DNA from: Pontiellaceae bacterium B12227
GTDB taxonomy: Bacteria; Verrucomicrobiota; Kiritimatiellia; Kiritimatiellales; Pontiellaceae
NCBI GenBank assembly: GCA_029432775.1
Contig: JAROAZ010000020.1
Span: 52,542 to 116,541, forward strand
Length of the DNA: 64,000 nucleotides
Direction: 5' to 3'
The translations under genes were made by a program, and so were the position numbers. The notes beneath the pieces were generated by a model. It ran no database searches. It was not told where the DNA came from and saw nothing but the letters and a program-made list of their open reading frames with translations. Below, piece by piece: positions 43,805 through 55,360 of this stretch. Every line of letters starts with the position of its first letter. Position 1 is the first letter of the stretch.

Positions 43805-44677
43805 ATGAAAGGTACTATTTTAATTTTAGCCGCTCTCGTACTGGCCGGATGCTCGGACCAGACTGATTCTGTATCCACGCCGGGGAAGCCCGTCATATTT
43901 GTAAGCATCCCCCCGCAGGCGGGACTGGTGAAAGCCATTGCGGGCGATGCTTTCGACGTTCGTGTTCTGGTGGGCGAAGGGCAGTCGCCGCATGCCTATG
44001 AACCGACGGCCCGGCAGTTGAGCGCACTGGGTGACGCGAAAGCACTTTTCACCATCGGCGTTCCGTTTGAGAAATCATTGCTGAAAAAGATCGGCCCGCT
44101 CTATCCGGAACTTCCCATCATTGAAACCGATGAAAAAATTAAAAAACGTTCGATGCCCCATGCGCATCATGGTGAGCACTGCTCACACGATCATGGAGAA
44201 ACGGATCCGCACGTATGGCTGGACCCGCGTCAACTGGATGAGATTCTCTGGAAGATTTGTGAAGGCCTGATGCAGGCCGATCCTGAAAACGCGCAACAAT
44301 ATCGAATTGCTGCGGAGAAAATGGCTCTACATGGTCTGGTGCAAATGGATGCAAGGCTGGAAAAACATAAGGGCGCGCGCTTTTATGTTTTCCATCCGTC
44401 GTTCGGATATTTTGCCGATGCCTATGGCCTGATTCAGGTTCCGATTGAGCTGGATGGGAAAGCCCCATCGCCCCGCCAGCTGGCCGACCTGATTGAGCAG
44501 GCGCAGGTGGACGGTGTGAAGGTGATCTTTGTTCAGAAGCAGTTTCCGGCCGACAGCGCCAACGCCGTGGCGAAGGCCATCGGCGGGGCGGTGGTTCATC
44601 TGGATCCGCTGGCTGAAGATGTTGTTGCCAATCTGCAGCAAATCGCAGATGCTCTTGTTTCGTCGTATAACAAATAG
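43805..44677 (+). CDS. znuA: Zinc ABC transporter substrate-binding lipoprotein
   Basis: 290 residues. Lipoprotein signal peptide with lipobox LAGC at about residue 16. Cluster A-1/ZnuA-like fold with LVGEGQSPHAYEPTARQLSAL, a His-rich loop (HAHHGEHCSHDHGETDPHVW) typical of zinc binders, YVFHPSFGYFADAYGL and AVVHLDPLAEDVV. It captures zinc and hands it to the permease. The gene starts the znuA-znuC-znuB run. Manganese cannot be fully excluded, but the His loop favours zinc. Confidence 0.88.
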   Translation: MKGTILILAALVLAGCSDQTDSVSTPGKPVIFVSIPPQAGLVKAIAGDAFDVRVLVGEGQSPHAYEPTARQLSALGDAKALFTIGVPFEKSLLKKIGPLYPELPIIETDEKIKKRSMPHAHHGEHCSHDHGETDPHVWLDPRQLDEILWKICEGLMQADPENAQQYRIAAEKMALHGLVQMDARLEKHKGARFYVFHPSFGYFADAYGLIQVPIELDGKAPSPRQLADLIEQAQVDGVKVIFVQKQFPADSANAVAKAIGGAVVHLDPLAEDVVANLQQIADALVSSYNK

Positions 44678-44682
44678 AATTA

Positions 44683-44742
44683 ACCACGGAATACGGACTG
44701 ATCTGGTTTCAGTGTATTCGGTGCATTCCGCGGTACGTTGAC
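44683..44742. repeat. Phrase-like intergenic repeat
   Basis: The gap between znuA and znuC holds two imperfectly complementary phrases, CCACGGAATACGGACTGA and CAGTGTATTCGGTGCATTC followed by CGCGGT. The style is similar to other intergenic phrase repeats in this window. Confidence 0.45.
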
Positions 44743-44744
44743 TT

Positions 44745-45485
44745 ATGAGCAACCCCATCCAGATTGACAACTTAAACTTTTCCTACGGCCCCGTGACCGT
44801 TTTGGAAAATGCAAACGTGACGCTGGCTGAAAAAGAATTTGTCTCCATTGTCGGGCCGAATGGCGGGGGCAAGACCACCCTGCTGAAAATTATGCTCGGA
44901 CTGCTGGAGCCGCAATCGGGCTCGGTTTCGGTCTTTGGAAAAGTTCCAGCCCTTGGAAGAAAGCAGATCGGATATCTGCCTCAGTATACGAGCCTCGATT
45001 CAAAGTTCCCGGTAACCGCTCTGGATGTGGTATTGATGGGGCGTCTGGGACTTACGCGGAGTCTGGGGTTTTATACCCGCACTGACCGCGAAGTTGCACA
45101 CGCCATGCTGGAGCGGGTTGGACTCGGCCTCCTTCACAAACGCCCGCTGAATGCCCTTTCGGGCGGCCAGCAGCAACGGGTGCTGATTGCCCGCGCGCTG
45201 GTTTCCGAACCGAAGCTGCTGTTGCTCGACGAACCGACCTCGAGTCTGGACGACTATGTGGAGCAGGAATTATTTGATCTGCTTCAGGAGCTGAACAAGG
45301 AGCTGACCATTGTGGTGGTTTCGCACGATGTGGCCTATGTTTCGCGTTATGTGGAAAAGGTGATCTGTGTGAACCGGGTGGTGCACACGCACCCGGTCAG
45401 CGAAATCGATGAAAACCTGATTCACGATATGTATGGCGAGCACGTGCATGCGGTGCGGCACGATCAGGAGCACGATCATGGGTGA
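44745..45485 (+). CDS. znuC: Zinc ABC transporter ATP-binding protein
   Basis: 246 residues. ABC ATPase with Walker A GPNGGGKTTLLK, Q-loop LPQYTS, signature LSGGQQQRVLIARAL, Walker B LLLLDEPTSSLD and switch VVVSHDV. The C-terminus is His-rich (HVHAVRHDQEHDHG), as in zinc transporter ATPases. It powers import with ZnuB. The end overlaps znuB by 8 nt. Confidence 0.92.
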   Translation: MSNPIQIDNLNFSYGPVTVLENANVTLAEKEFVSIVGPNGGGKTTLLKIMLGLLEPQSGSVSVFGKVPALGRKQIGYLPQYTSLDSKFPVTALDVVLMGRLGLTRSLGFYTRTDREVAHAMLERVGLGLLHKRPLNALSGGQQQRVLIARALVSEPKLLLLDEPTSSLDDYVEQELFDLLQELNKELTIVVVSHDVAYVSRYVEKVICVNRVVHTHPVSEIDENLIHDMYGEHVHAVRHDQEHDHG

Positions 45486-46308
45486 GTTTTTCCAGGCCCT
45501 GATCCAGCATAGTTTTCTGCAGCACGCCCTGCTGGCCGGATTGCTGGTGAGCATTTCGAGCGGCATTGTCGGCACCTATGTGGTGACCCGCCGCATCACC
45601 TACCTGGCCGGCGGCATTGCGCACTGTGTGCTGGGCGGCATGGGCTTTGCCCGCTACATGCAGGTGGTGCACGAATGGTCCTTCATGACACCGATGCTCG
45701 GTGCCATGATTGCCGCCCTGCTGGCGGCGTTCATTATCGGCTGGATCAACATTAAAGCCAAAGAACGAATCGACACCGTCATCAGCGCCTTCTGGGGCAT
45801 GGGCATGGCGGTCGGCATTCTGTTTATTGCCAAAACACCGGGCTATGGCGAAGACCTGATGTCGTACCTGTTCGGTAATATCCTGCTGGTGACTCAGGGC
45901 GATCTGCTGGCGATTGCGGGACTGGACCTTTTTATTGCGGCCACCGCCCTGCTCTTCCATAAACAGTTTGTGGCCGTTTGTTTCGACGAAGAATTTGCGC
46001 GGCTCCGGGGCATCAACACGCAACTGTTCTATTTCCTGATGCTGGCTCTTACAGCTCTGACCGTGGTGCTGATGGTTTCGATTGTCGGCATTGTGATGGT
46101 GATTGTGATGCTGACGCTGCCGGCGGCCATTGCCGGCCGGTTCTGCCTGCGCATGGGCTCCATGATGGCTCTGGCGGCCGGGCTCTGCGCGCTGCTGACC
46201 TTCGGAGGGCTGGCGCTGAGCTATGGACCCGATCTTCCGGCCGGCGCCACCATTATTGTCCTGACGGGCGTGACTTATCTGCTCTCACTGCTCTTTAAAA
46301 AGAGCTAA
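45478..46308 (+). CDS. znuB: Zinc ABC transporter permease
   Basis: About 276 residues from the ATG at 45478, the first Met in frame that gives a normal ABC-3 permease start (MGEFFQALIQHSFLQHALLAG). Several transmembrane helices (LVSISSGIVGTYVVTRR, MLGAMIAALLAAFIIGWI, ALTALTVVLMVSIVGIVMVI, ATIIVLTGVTYLLSLLF). The overlap with znuC indicates translational coupling. Confidence 0.9.
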   Translation: MGEFFQALIQHSFLQHALLAGLLVSISSGIVGTYVVTRRITYLAGGIAHCVLGGMGFARYMQVVHEWSFMTPMLGAMIAALLAAFIIGWINIKAKERIDTVISAFWGMGMAVGILFIAKTPGYGEDLMSYLFGNILLVTQGDLLAIAGLDLFIAATALLFHKQFVAVCFDEEFARLRGINTQLFYFLMLALTALTVVLMVSIVGIVMVIVMLTLPAAIAGRFCLRMGSMMALAAGLCALLTFGGLALSYGPDLPAGATIIVLTGVTYLLSLLFKKS

Positions 46309-46429
46309 ACCCTCGCTTTTATGAGAATTCGGTTGGGCCCTTTTTTCCAATATCCGGAAAAATTGGACCGCCCATCTGGTTTTCAGAAGAAATGAACGTT
46401 CATGGCATGTAGACTGCTTATATCTATGC

Positions 46430-46768
46430 ATGAAATCCAAAACCCCGAAACTCAGCCTCATCGACATGGATGTTGGCCTGTTTGTCAGTTATGAACTCAC
46501 CGCTGAAGCACTCAGCACGAAACTTTTCCGATTCATAACGTTGAACCGAATTCCGTTAAACAAAGTGATGGAACTGCGCGAAGCCGAAGATCAGGACGTG
46601 ACCCAACTTAACCGGATCAACTGGTTCCGCCTGCGCAGAAAACAGAACCGCCTGACCCCGCTCTACACATTCCAGGCGGCGCAAAACCGCCCGCGCATCT
46701 TTATGAGGCTCGACTACGGCTCCCACGTGGTGATGAAGGAAACGATTGGAGACATGCACCATGGCTGA
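46430..46768 (+). CDS. Small protein of unknown family, paralogue A
   Basis: 112 residues, not recognised. It has the order VSYEL, then FRFITLNRIPLNKVMELREA, a basic region LRRKQNR, and YTFQAAQNRPRIFMRLDYGSHVVMKETI. The same order occurs in the next gene, so the two are tandem paralogues. The small mixed beta pattern could be a PH-like or similar domain; that is a guess. It has no signal peptide. It starts 121 nt after znuB and overlaps the following gene by 8 nt. Confidence 0.7.
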   Translation: MKSKTPKLSLIDMDVGLFVSYELTAEALSTKLFRFITLNRIPLNKVMELREAEDQDVTQLNRINWFRLRRKQNRLTPLYTFQAAQNRPRIFMRLDYGSHVVMKETIGDMHHG

Positions 46769-47123
46769 AACGATTGGTAAAAGTCGAATTGCAGCGGTTT
46801 CCTTCGGGTCGCCCTGTTCCTATGAGCTTTCAGGAGATTACATCATCGGCCGGTTTTTCGGGCTGATCCCTATCTGCCGGATTCATCTGGGCGCGGTGCA
46901 CTATCTGCGTCTGGCCACACGGCATGAAGTTTCGCCGATCTACTTTATTATGAACTGGCCTCAATTGCTGCTGACCAGCCACCGCTCTGTCTCCCCAGTT
47001 TATATTCTTCAAACCCGGAAAGGCCAGAAGCTTTTCCTCAAGATGGAGGGCGGCTCCCACTTCCGGCTGCGCCAGGCCATTGCCCGGCACAGCGACCGCA
47101 AATGCCATAAAATGGCCGCCTGA
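46761..47123 (+). CDS. Small protein of unknown family, paralogue B
   Basis: About 120 residues from the ATG at 46761; an earlier in-frame start at 46746 is less likely. It aligns to paralogue A: SYELSGDYIIGRFFGLIPI with RIHLGAVHYLRLA, and VYILQTRKGQKLFLKMEGGSHFRLRQAI. Family and function are not recognised. It ends with a basic tail and is followed by a strong bidirectional terminator shared with ppdK. Confidence 0.7.
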   Translation: MAETIGKSRIAAVSFGSPCSYELSGDYIIGRFFGLIPICRIHLGAVHYLRLATRHEVSPIYFIMNWPQLLLTSHRSVSPVYILQTRKGQKLFLKMEGGSHFRLRQAIARHSDRKCHKMAA

Positions 47124-47148
47124 AAGTAAGCCCGTCATCACCCTAAAG

Positions 47149-47176
47149 AAAAAGCCCGTCGGATGACGGGCTTTTT
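47149..47176. terminator. Bidirectional terminator
   Basis: Perfect 12-bp palindromic stem AAAAAGCCCGTC with GACGGGCTTTTT around GGAT, so it has T-runs on both strands. It separates the plus-strand small genes from ppdK on the minus strand. Confidence 0.93.
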
Positions 47177-47179
47177 CAT

Positions 47180-47194
47180 TTCCAATGGTTGGAA
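47180..47194. repeat. Dispersed palindrome TTCCAA-N3-TTGGAA
   Basis: Perfect copy, centre TGG, between the bidirectional terminator and the ppdK stop. Confidence 0.85.
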
Positions 47195-47198
47195 AACC

Positions 47199-49952
<2,754 letters not shown>

Positions 49953-50004
49953 TTTTTGATTTCTCCTTAATTTTTCTAGAACGATACAGAACAAAAAACG
50001 GACT

Positions 50005-50033
50005 ATTCTTAGCAGAGCCCCAAATAGAGTCAA
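50005..50033 (-). promoter_or_regulatory. Sigma-70-type promoter of ppdK
   Basis: On the minus strand TTGACT (50033-50028), 16-nt spacer, TAAGAAT (50011-50005). Transcription would start near 49998, about 45 nt before the ATG. Confidence 0.6.
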
Positions 50034-50158
50034 GACCACCTCAAAGTTATTACTGCTCCGCGGCCTGCCCTGCGCGGCAAATGGTCCGAAACTGCCCTGA
50101 TTGAATTAAAGCTAAAAAAAACATACCCGCTCAAAACTCCATCAGATATGTTTAAGGC

Positions 50159-50833
50159 ATGCATCACAAAGCATCCCAATTGAATCAACGTGGTTTCACG
50201 CTGGCCGAGCTGTTGGTGGTCATTACCATCATCGGGATTCTTTTCGCCATTGCATTGCCCGCGCTGAACCGGATGTCGGGGCAATCCGGCCTGGAAGCCG
50301 CCGCCAACACCGTCCATGCGGCGGCCAAGCTGGCACGTCAGCATGCTGTTGCCCATAAACAGCCAACCTATCTGGTTTTTCACGACACACAGTCCGACCC
50401 CGCCCTCGCCTACCAGTCCTATGCGGTTTTCACGATCAACATTCATAATCCGCCCGTCACCCAGAGCGATGGATATTTCATTAAAGACTGGGAGCGGCTG
50501 CCCGCCGGTATCATCTTTGATCCGAATGTTGCGGCATCCGATAATATTTTCAGTGTCAGCAGCGAAACATGGCAAGGCGGCCTTAACGACAACAATGAAC
50601 TGCTCATCGATGGCGTGTCCTACGTCATTCAGGGCTTCAAGCCCAATGGAGAAGCCGCTTCTGCATCGGCCCAGATCTATCTGGCAGAAGGCGCCGTTTC
50701 CGCCGGCCGGCTCACGGTGTACACCCCCGGCCCGGGTAAACAAATCCGCTTCAGAACATTCGGTAACAGTGCCATCACCGACGGCCGCTATGATGAAAAC
50801 GGCAACCTGACGGTTTTTGGAGAAGACGAATGA
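50159..50833 (+). CDS. GspH-type pseudopilin of a Verru_Chthon-like cassette
   Basis: 225 residues. Prepilin signal NQRG/FTLAELLVVITIIGILFAIALPAL with Gly at -1 and Glu at +5, then a beta-rich GspH-like body. It heads four overlapping genes of H-, I-, J- and K-like type. The order and lengths resemble the Verru_Chthon cassette (proteins D, B, C, A) described in Verrucomicrobia, whose role is unknown; this match is from memory. It ends in an ATGA overlap with the next gene. Confidence 0.72.
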   Translation: MHHKASQLNQRGFTLAELLVVITIIGILFAIALPALNRMSGQSGLEAAANTVHAAAKLARQHAVAHKQPTYLVFHDTQSDPALAYQSYAVFTINIHNPPVTQSDGYFIKDWERLPAGIIFDPNVAASDNIFSVSSETWQGGLNDNNELLIDGVSYVIQGFKPNGEAASASAQIYLAEGAVSAGRLTVYTPGPGKQIRFRTFGNSAITDGRYDENGNLTVFGEDE

Positions 50834-51279
50834 AGCGCGGCTTCACCCTTATTGAAATCATGCTGGCCCTGTTGGTGCTGACGATTGGCATCGTCTCGGT
50901 GGTGGGTGTGCTCAGCACAGCCCTGGATACCAGTGCGAAAGCCCGCGAGGATCTCGATGTGGTGAGCTTTGCCGATATGGTGCTGAACCACTGCCATGCC
51001 ATGGAGGACTGGAATGCGATTCCAACCGCAGGAAACCTCGCGCTGACGGACTACAGTGAAAATGACCTGAATCTTTCGATCAACACCATCGACCGGTATA
51101 CCAGCCGGGCGTTCTCCCTGAACGGAAATGCAATCGAACAATACACGGTTACCTACAACCTGAATATTCAGCAGGTCGGCACTATTAAAACCATCACGCT
51201 GAAGGTTTGGCCCGGCTACCGCTCCTCCGGTCAGCCCCGAATCTTTCAAACTGAAATCTATAACTGGAACAAGAGCTGA
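50830..51279 (+). CDS. GspI-type pseudopilin of a Verru_Chthon-like cassette
   Basis: 149 residues. Short leader MKRG/FTLIEIMLALLVLTIGIVSVVG, then a small domain with TVTYNLNIQQVGTIKTITLK. Similar in size and layout to cassette protein B and to GspI. It overlaps both neighbours by 1-4 nt. Confidence 0.75.
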   Translation: MKRGFTLIEIMLALLVLTIGIVSVVGVLSTALDTSAKAREDLDVVSFADMVLNHCHAMEDWNAIPTAGNLALTDYSENDLNLSINTIDRYTSRAFSLNGNAIEQYTVTYNLNIQQVGTIKTITLKVWPGYRSSGQPRIFQTEIYNWNKS

Positions 51280-52070
51280 TGAAACGAATCAGACAACAGG
51301 GCTTCACGCTGCTGGAGCTGATTGTATCCATTACAATACTGACGCTCATTGCCTTGATGCTTTCCCGGATCTTCACCGCAAGCTCCCGGGCGGTGAATCA
51401 AGGGCGGGGCCAATCCTTGCTCGATGAAACGGCCCGCCTCATGCTTGACACCATGGAAACCGATATCAGCCAGGCCCTCATCCGCACCAATGTGCCCTTC
51501 AGAGTCGACCAGATATCAGCAAAAGATGCGCTCTACTGTATTTCCCCTGCCATCCGCCGCCGGCAGGAAACCAACCCGCGCGATACCGCTCCCGTTCAGT
51601 TCAGATCCGTTCCCCGGCAGCAGCTGATCCAAGAGCTGAACCTCCGGGCCAGATTTGAATATGCAACCGGCGCTACCGAACCATCGAATACGGCTCGCAG
51701 AAAACTGATCGCCCAGTCCGATATCTATCAGGCGGAAGCACTGGAATTAATCGGCGATGCGGATTATACGGAAGCTCTGGAAGACCTGAACGGTATAACG
51801 GACCATGCCGCGCTGACCTTTATGGACTTCCGCATCAATGGCGATTCCGGCAGCAACCGATCCGGCACCGACCTCCCTCTCGCAACCGACCTGCCTCGCT
51901 ACCTTGACGTGATCATCGGACTGGCTTCCGCCAGGGATGTGCGACAGGCCATGCGCATTCATTCCGCACAGGACGCATCGGCAGCGGCTGATTATCTCGA
52001 AAAAAGAGAACGTATATACACCCGCCGGATTTTTATGCCTAACTCAGGACTTTTACGGATTACCCTTTGA
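51279..52070 (+). CDS. GspJ-type pseudopilin of a Verru_Chthon-like cassette
   Basis: 263 residues. Leader MKRIRQQG/FTLLELIVSITILTLIALMLSRIF, then LDTMETDISQALIRTN as in GspJ-like proteins and a C-terminal RRIFMPNSGLL. Third gene of the cassette. The stop overlaps the next start (TGATG). Confidence 0.75.
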   Translation: MKRIRQQGFTLLELIVSITILTLIALMLSRIFTASSRAVNQGRGQSLLDETARLMLDTMETDISQALIRTNVPFRVDQISAKDALYCISPAIRRRQETNPRDTAPVQFRSVPRQQLIQELNLRARFEYATGATEPSNTARRKLIAQSDIYQAEALELIGDADYTEALEDLNGITDHAALTFMDFRINGDSGSNRSGTDLPLATDLPRYLDVIIGLASARDVRQAMRIHSAQDASAAADYLEKRERIYTRRIFMPNSGLLRITL

Positions 52071-54313
52071 TGAATCGCCCACAACCCAGAAAAGAGGGAG
52101 CTGCACTCGTCATTGCACTGGGCTTCCTGGCCCTGCTGACGGTCATGATCGTTGCGTTCATGCTGCAAAGCCGTTCGGAACGGCTCGCCGGCCGCGCGTA
52201 CCTGAACAATGCACAGGCCAAACAGATGCTGCATACCGCGCTGGCCCGCGCCATGGAAGATATCGACACCACCTTCGGCAGCAACTACCCGGCCTATACC
52301 GCGCTGGGTTCCACCGGAAATTCGGGACTTTCAATCGCCGGAAGCATCGATTTTTCGACCGAACTGGACTTTCTGCCGCTGGGTAAACCCGACATCAGTA
52401 ATGAATTCACGGCGGCGGTGAACGCGGCCGACTGGGAAAACATCCTGGTCGACGGTACCAATGTGGGACGCATGGCATACGTGATCGTCAACACCTCCGG
52501 TCTGCTCGATGCCAATGCGATCGGTGCAAGGGACGGGGCGGCAACCTTGGTCGGGCGCGGCAGCGGAATCTCTCCTGCTGAAATACAGCTCACCCCGGAT
52601 ATCCTGCCCGAACTCAATGAGTCCGCCCTGCTGGTGGACGCCGACGGAGCCCTGTCCTCCACCGACAACCCGAACCTCGCTTTTGTGTATAATCGCGACA
52701 CCGCCTGGCAACGCTTCGAAACCCTGCGTGATCTGAAAGTCCTGAACGGAACGGATTACGGCTCCGTGCTCTCGGGCGGCATCTCCTCCTTCAACGTTTT
52801 CTCCCACTACCCGGAAACAACCGACTTACAGGGATTGGAACTCACCGAAACCCTCGACGAGATTCAGTTCAGCAGGGTCCTCATGGAAAACTGCGGCTTC
52901 AATGCCGACGAAGCGCAAAACATTGTCGACAACTATTTCGACTACATTGACCCCGACAGCATTCCCCGCGACCTGACGGGCTCCAGCCCCGAAGCCGTGC
53001 CCATGCTCAACGAAATCTGGATTGAAAACTTCGAATTCACGCACGACTTGATCGACCGCACCAACGTTTCCTATGAAATCAAGGGCGAGATGTATATCGA
53101 AACCTGGTATCCCTTTGACGAACCGTACGACTCGGGCGGTTATCTGGAAGTGATTGCGGCCGACCCCGGAACCACGAACAACATGGAAATTGTCGGCGGA
53201 GAAGAGTATATCCTCCAATCCGGCTATATGACCGTCGTGGTTGCCTATACCAACCTTTCCAAAGCACTCATCATTCCCCTCACGGAAATCAGCGCCGAAC
53301 CATCTGCCGACGGTCATTTTGTCCAGTATTCCTATGGATTTGACTTTCAGGACAGCTTTGAACTCAACATATCTCTGGAAGCCGATGATGACGTGGAACC
53401 GACCGATATCAGCCTGAGGCATGAAGAAATCGAAATCATCATCAGTGAGCCGGTCGACCGGGTTGAAAATACCGACATTAAAATCACGCTGATAGAGGAC
53501 GCCATCGCGGACGGAGTCGTTTTCGGGTGTTACGATCCGCGGGTCAACCATGACTTTGGGCTCCACTGGGAAACGCTGGACAACTCAACCCCCAACGCAC
53601 TCAATGAACTGGATGACTGGGGCGAAGAGGAGGAGCTGGGAAACAAAGAAAACATCCGCTTTTACGTGAGCAACCAACCCATGACCAATGCCGCCGAACT
53701 CGGGCACCTTTCCACCGGTGACCCGTGGGACACCGTTCGCCTGTATGCCGGCGGCGACGATCCGGACCCGGTGCTCGACTATTTCTATACCGAAACAGAG
53801 ACCACCAACACCCAATCCCGCTCCGGTCTGATTAACATCAACTCCCCGCACGCCGACGTACTGGCCACCGCATTTTACAAAGCACCGATTCTGGAAGGGA
53901 CCGAGGTCACAGCGGAACAAGCCCTCGTCTTGGGCGAAACGCTTGCTCCGCTGGCCACCGCTGCCGACAATAACCGCTCTCACGCCGGCAAGGCTCTCTC
54001 CGGCCAACTGCCGGACTGGAACCAGCTGACCGATGCGCAGAAAGACTCCATCGTTGGAAACACCTACCGGCTGTTCGGCTACCGCGACACCTCCTACACC
54101 ATTCTGCTCGTTACTCAGGAAGGAACCGACCTGAACGGCAACGGCATTGAAGACGAGGAGGTACGCAGCACGCAGCAGGCGGTTGTGCAGGTCTGGCGGG
54201 ACCCCGACTCACAAAAAGCCGGCATCGTCTTCTTCGGCCTCACCGACACCCTGCGCAGTTCCATCGGGAGCGGAAACAGCTGGGCTGACATTCTCACCGA
54301 CTTTGCTCCCTGA
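52070..54313 (+). CDS. Large GspK-like protein of a Verru_Chthon-like cassette
   Basis: About 747 residues, over twice a normal GspK. N-terminal helix GAALVIALGFLALLTVMIVAFML after RKE, with the following RSERLAGRAYLNNAQAKQM helix as in GspK-like proteins. The middle includes FNADEAQNIVDNYFDYIDPD and a beta-rich insert; near the end are GLININSPHADVLATAF and QAVVQVWRDPDSQKAGI. Length and position fit cassette protein A. Inferred role: an envelope pseudopilus-like structure parallel to the gsp block at 27.6-31.9 kb. ATG at 52070; TTG at 52067 is the alternative. Confidence 0.7.
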   Translation: MNRPQPRKEGAALVIALGFLALLTVMIVAFMLQSRSERLAGRAYLNNAQAKQMLHTALARAMEDIDTTFGSNYPAYTALGSTGNSGLSIAGSIDFSTELDFLPLGKPDISNEFTAAVNAADWENILVDGTNVGRMAYVIVNTSGLLDANAIGARDGAATLVGRGSGISPAEIQLTPDILPELNESALLVDADGALSSTDNPNLAFVYNRDTAWQRFETLRDLKVLNGTDYGSVLSGGISSFNVFSHYPETTDLQGLELTETLDEIQFSRVLMENCGFNADEAQNIVDNYFDYIDPDSIPRDLTGSSPEAVPMLNEIWIENFEFTHDLIDRTNVSYEIKGEMYIETWYPFDEPYDSGGYLEVIAADPGTTNNMEIVGGEEYILQSGYMTVVVAYTNLSKALIIPLTEISAEPSADGHFVQYSYGFDFQDSFELNISLEADDDVEPTDISLRHEEIEIIISEPVDRVENTDIKITLIEDAIADGVVFGCYDPRVNHDFGLHWETLDNSTPNALNELDDWGEEEELGNKENIRFYVSNQPMTNAAELGHLSTGDPWDTVRLYAGGDDPDPVLDYFYTETETTNTQSRSGLININSPHADVLATAFYKAPILEGTEVTAEQALVLGETLAPLATAADNNRSHAGKALSGQLPDWNQLTDAQKDSIVGNTYRLFGYRDTSYTILLVTQEGTDLNGNGIEDEEVRSTQQAVVQVWRDPDSQKAGIVFFGLTDTLRSSIGSGNSWADILTDFAP

Positions 54314-54315
54314 CT

Positions 54316-54330
54316 TTCCAATCATTGGAA
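54316..54330. repeat. Dispersed palindrome TTCCAA-N3-TTGGAA
   Basis: Perfect copy, centre TCA, 3 nt after the stop at 54313, followed by GTTTCCAACTCTTCCAA with extra half sites. Confidence 0.85.
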
Positions 54331-54400
54331 GTTTCCAACTCTTCCAAATTATCTTATACACGGCGGACATCATCCAACCCCGATCTAAGCAGGAATCCAT

Positions 54401-55264
54401 ATGAATATCTCCGACTATCTTAAAAACAAACAGGCCCTGGTGGACCTCGCAATCAAAGATTTCCTGCCTTCGGAAAACACCCGGCCCGCCCTGCTGCACG
54501 ATGCCATGCGCTATTCCGTGCTCACCGGCGGAAAACGGATCCGCCCGATTCTCTGTATTGCCGCCGCCGAGCCGTTTGGACTCGCCGACCGCGAGGTACT
54601 GGCGCCGGCCGTTTCCCTGGAGCTGTTCCACTGCTCCACCCTGATTCACGATGACCTGCCCTGCATGGATGACGACGACCTGCGCCGCGGACAGCCGACG
54701 TGCCACATTAAATACGGCGAAGCCAATGCCATTCTTGCGGGCGATGCGCTCATGATCCACGCCTTTCAGCTGCTCGCCGAATACGGCGATGCCCGCCTCG
54801 GGCTCGAACTGGCCCGCGCCGCCGGCTCGCAAGGGGTAATAGCCGGACAGGTGGAAGACCTCGCGGCAGAGGGTAAAGAACCGAATGCCGACCTGATTGA
54901 GTTCATTCACACAAATAAAACCGCCATTCTTATTCAGGCTGCAGTCCGCATGGGCGCCATCGCCGGCGGAGCCCGCGATGATGAACTGGAAAGTCTGAGC
55001 GTCTTCGGCGAAAAGATTGGACTGGCCTTCCAGATTGAGGACGACATCCTCGACGAGACCTCCACCGATGAAGTGCTGGGAAAACCGGCCGGCTCGGATG
55101 CCGAACTGCATAAAATGACCTACCCCGCCGTCCACGGAATGCCCGCCGCAAAAGCGATGGTTAAAAAACTTACCACCGAAGCCATTGCTTCACTGGACCT
55201 CTTGCAGCGGGAAACTCCGGCCCTGCGCGGAATTGCTCACTACCTGATGAGCCGCGATTATTAG
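54401..55264 (+). CDS. ispA: Polyprenyl diphosphate synthase, IspA-type
   Basis: 287 residues. Head-to-tail prenyltransferase making farnesyl or geranylgeranyl diphosphate. Motifs: LTGGKRIRPILC, first Asp-rich LIHDDLPCMDDDDLRRG, GDALMIHAFQ, and second Asp-rich LAFQIEDDILD followed by LGKPAGSDAELHKMTYPA. The DDxxxxD-type first motif fits bacterial short-chain enzymes. No signal peptide. Confidence 0.93.
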   Translation: MNISDYLKNKQALVDLAIKDFLPSENTRPALLHDAMRYSVLTGGKRIRPILCIAAAEPFGLADREVLAPAVSLELFHCSTLIHDDLPCMDDDDLRRGQPTCHIKYGEANAILAGDALMIHAFQLLAEYGDARLGLELARAAGSQGVIAGQVEDLAAEGKEPNADLIEFIHTNKTAILIQAAVRMGAIAGGARDDELESLSVFGEKIGLAFQIEDDILDETSTDEVLGKPAGSDAELHKMTYPAVHGMPAAKAMVKKLTTEAIASLDLLQRETPALRGIAHYLMSRDY

Positions 55265-55294
55265 GCCCACCTGCCCCGGCGGAAACAAAGTGCC

Positions 55295-55320
55295 GCCCTC
55301 CAAAATCCACGCTGGAGGGC
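55295..55320. terminator. Hairpin between convergent genes
   Basis: Arms GCCCTCCA and TGGAGGGC around a 10-nt loop, between ispA and the fucosidase. It has no T-run, so termination is uncertain. Confidence 0.4.
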
Positions 55321-55360
55321 GATGCGTCGTCATCGCCGCCCGCCGAACCACGCGGGAATT

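Noticed and set aside
49953..50039. N-terminal extension of ppdK to 50039
   Set aside because: The promoter hexamers at 50005-50033 lie inside it, and TAAGGAG sits before the ATG at 49952.
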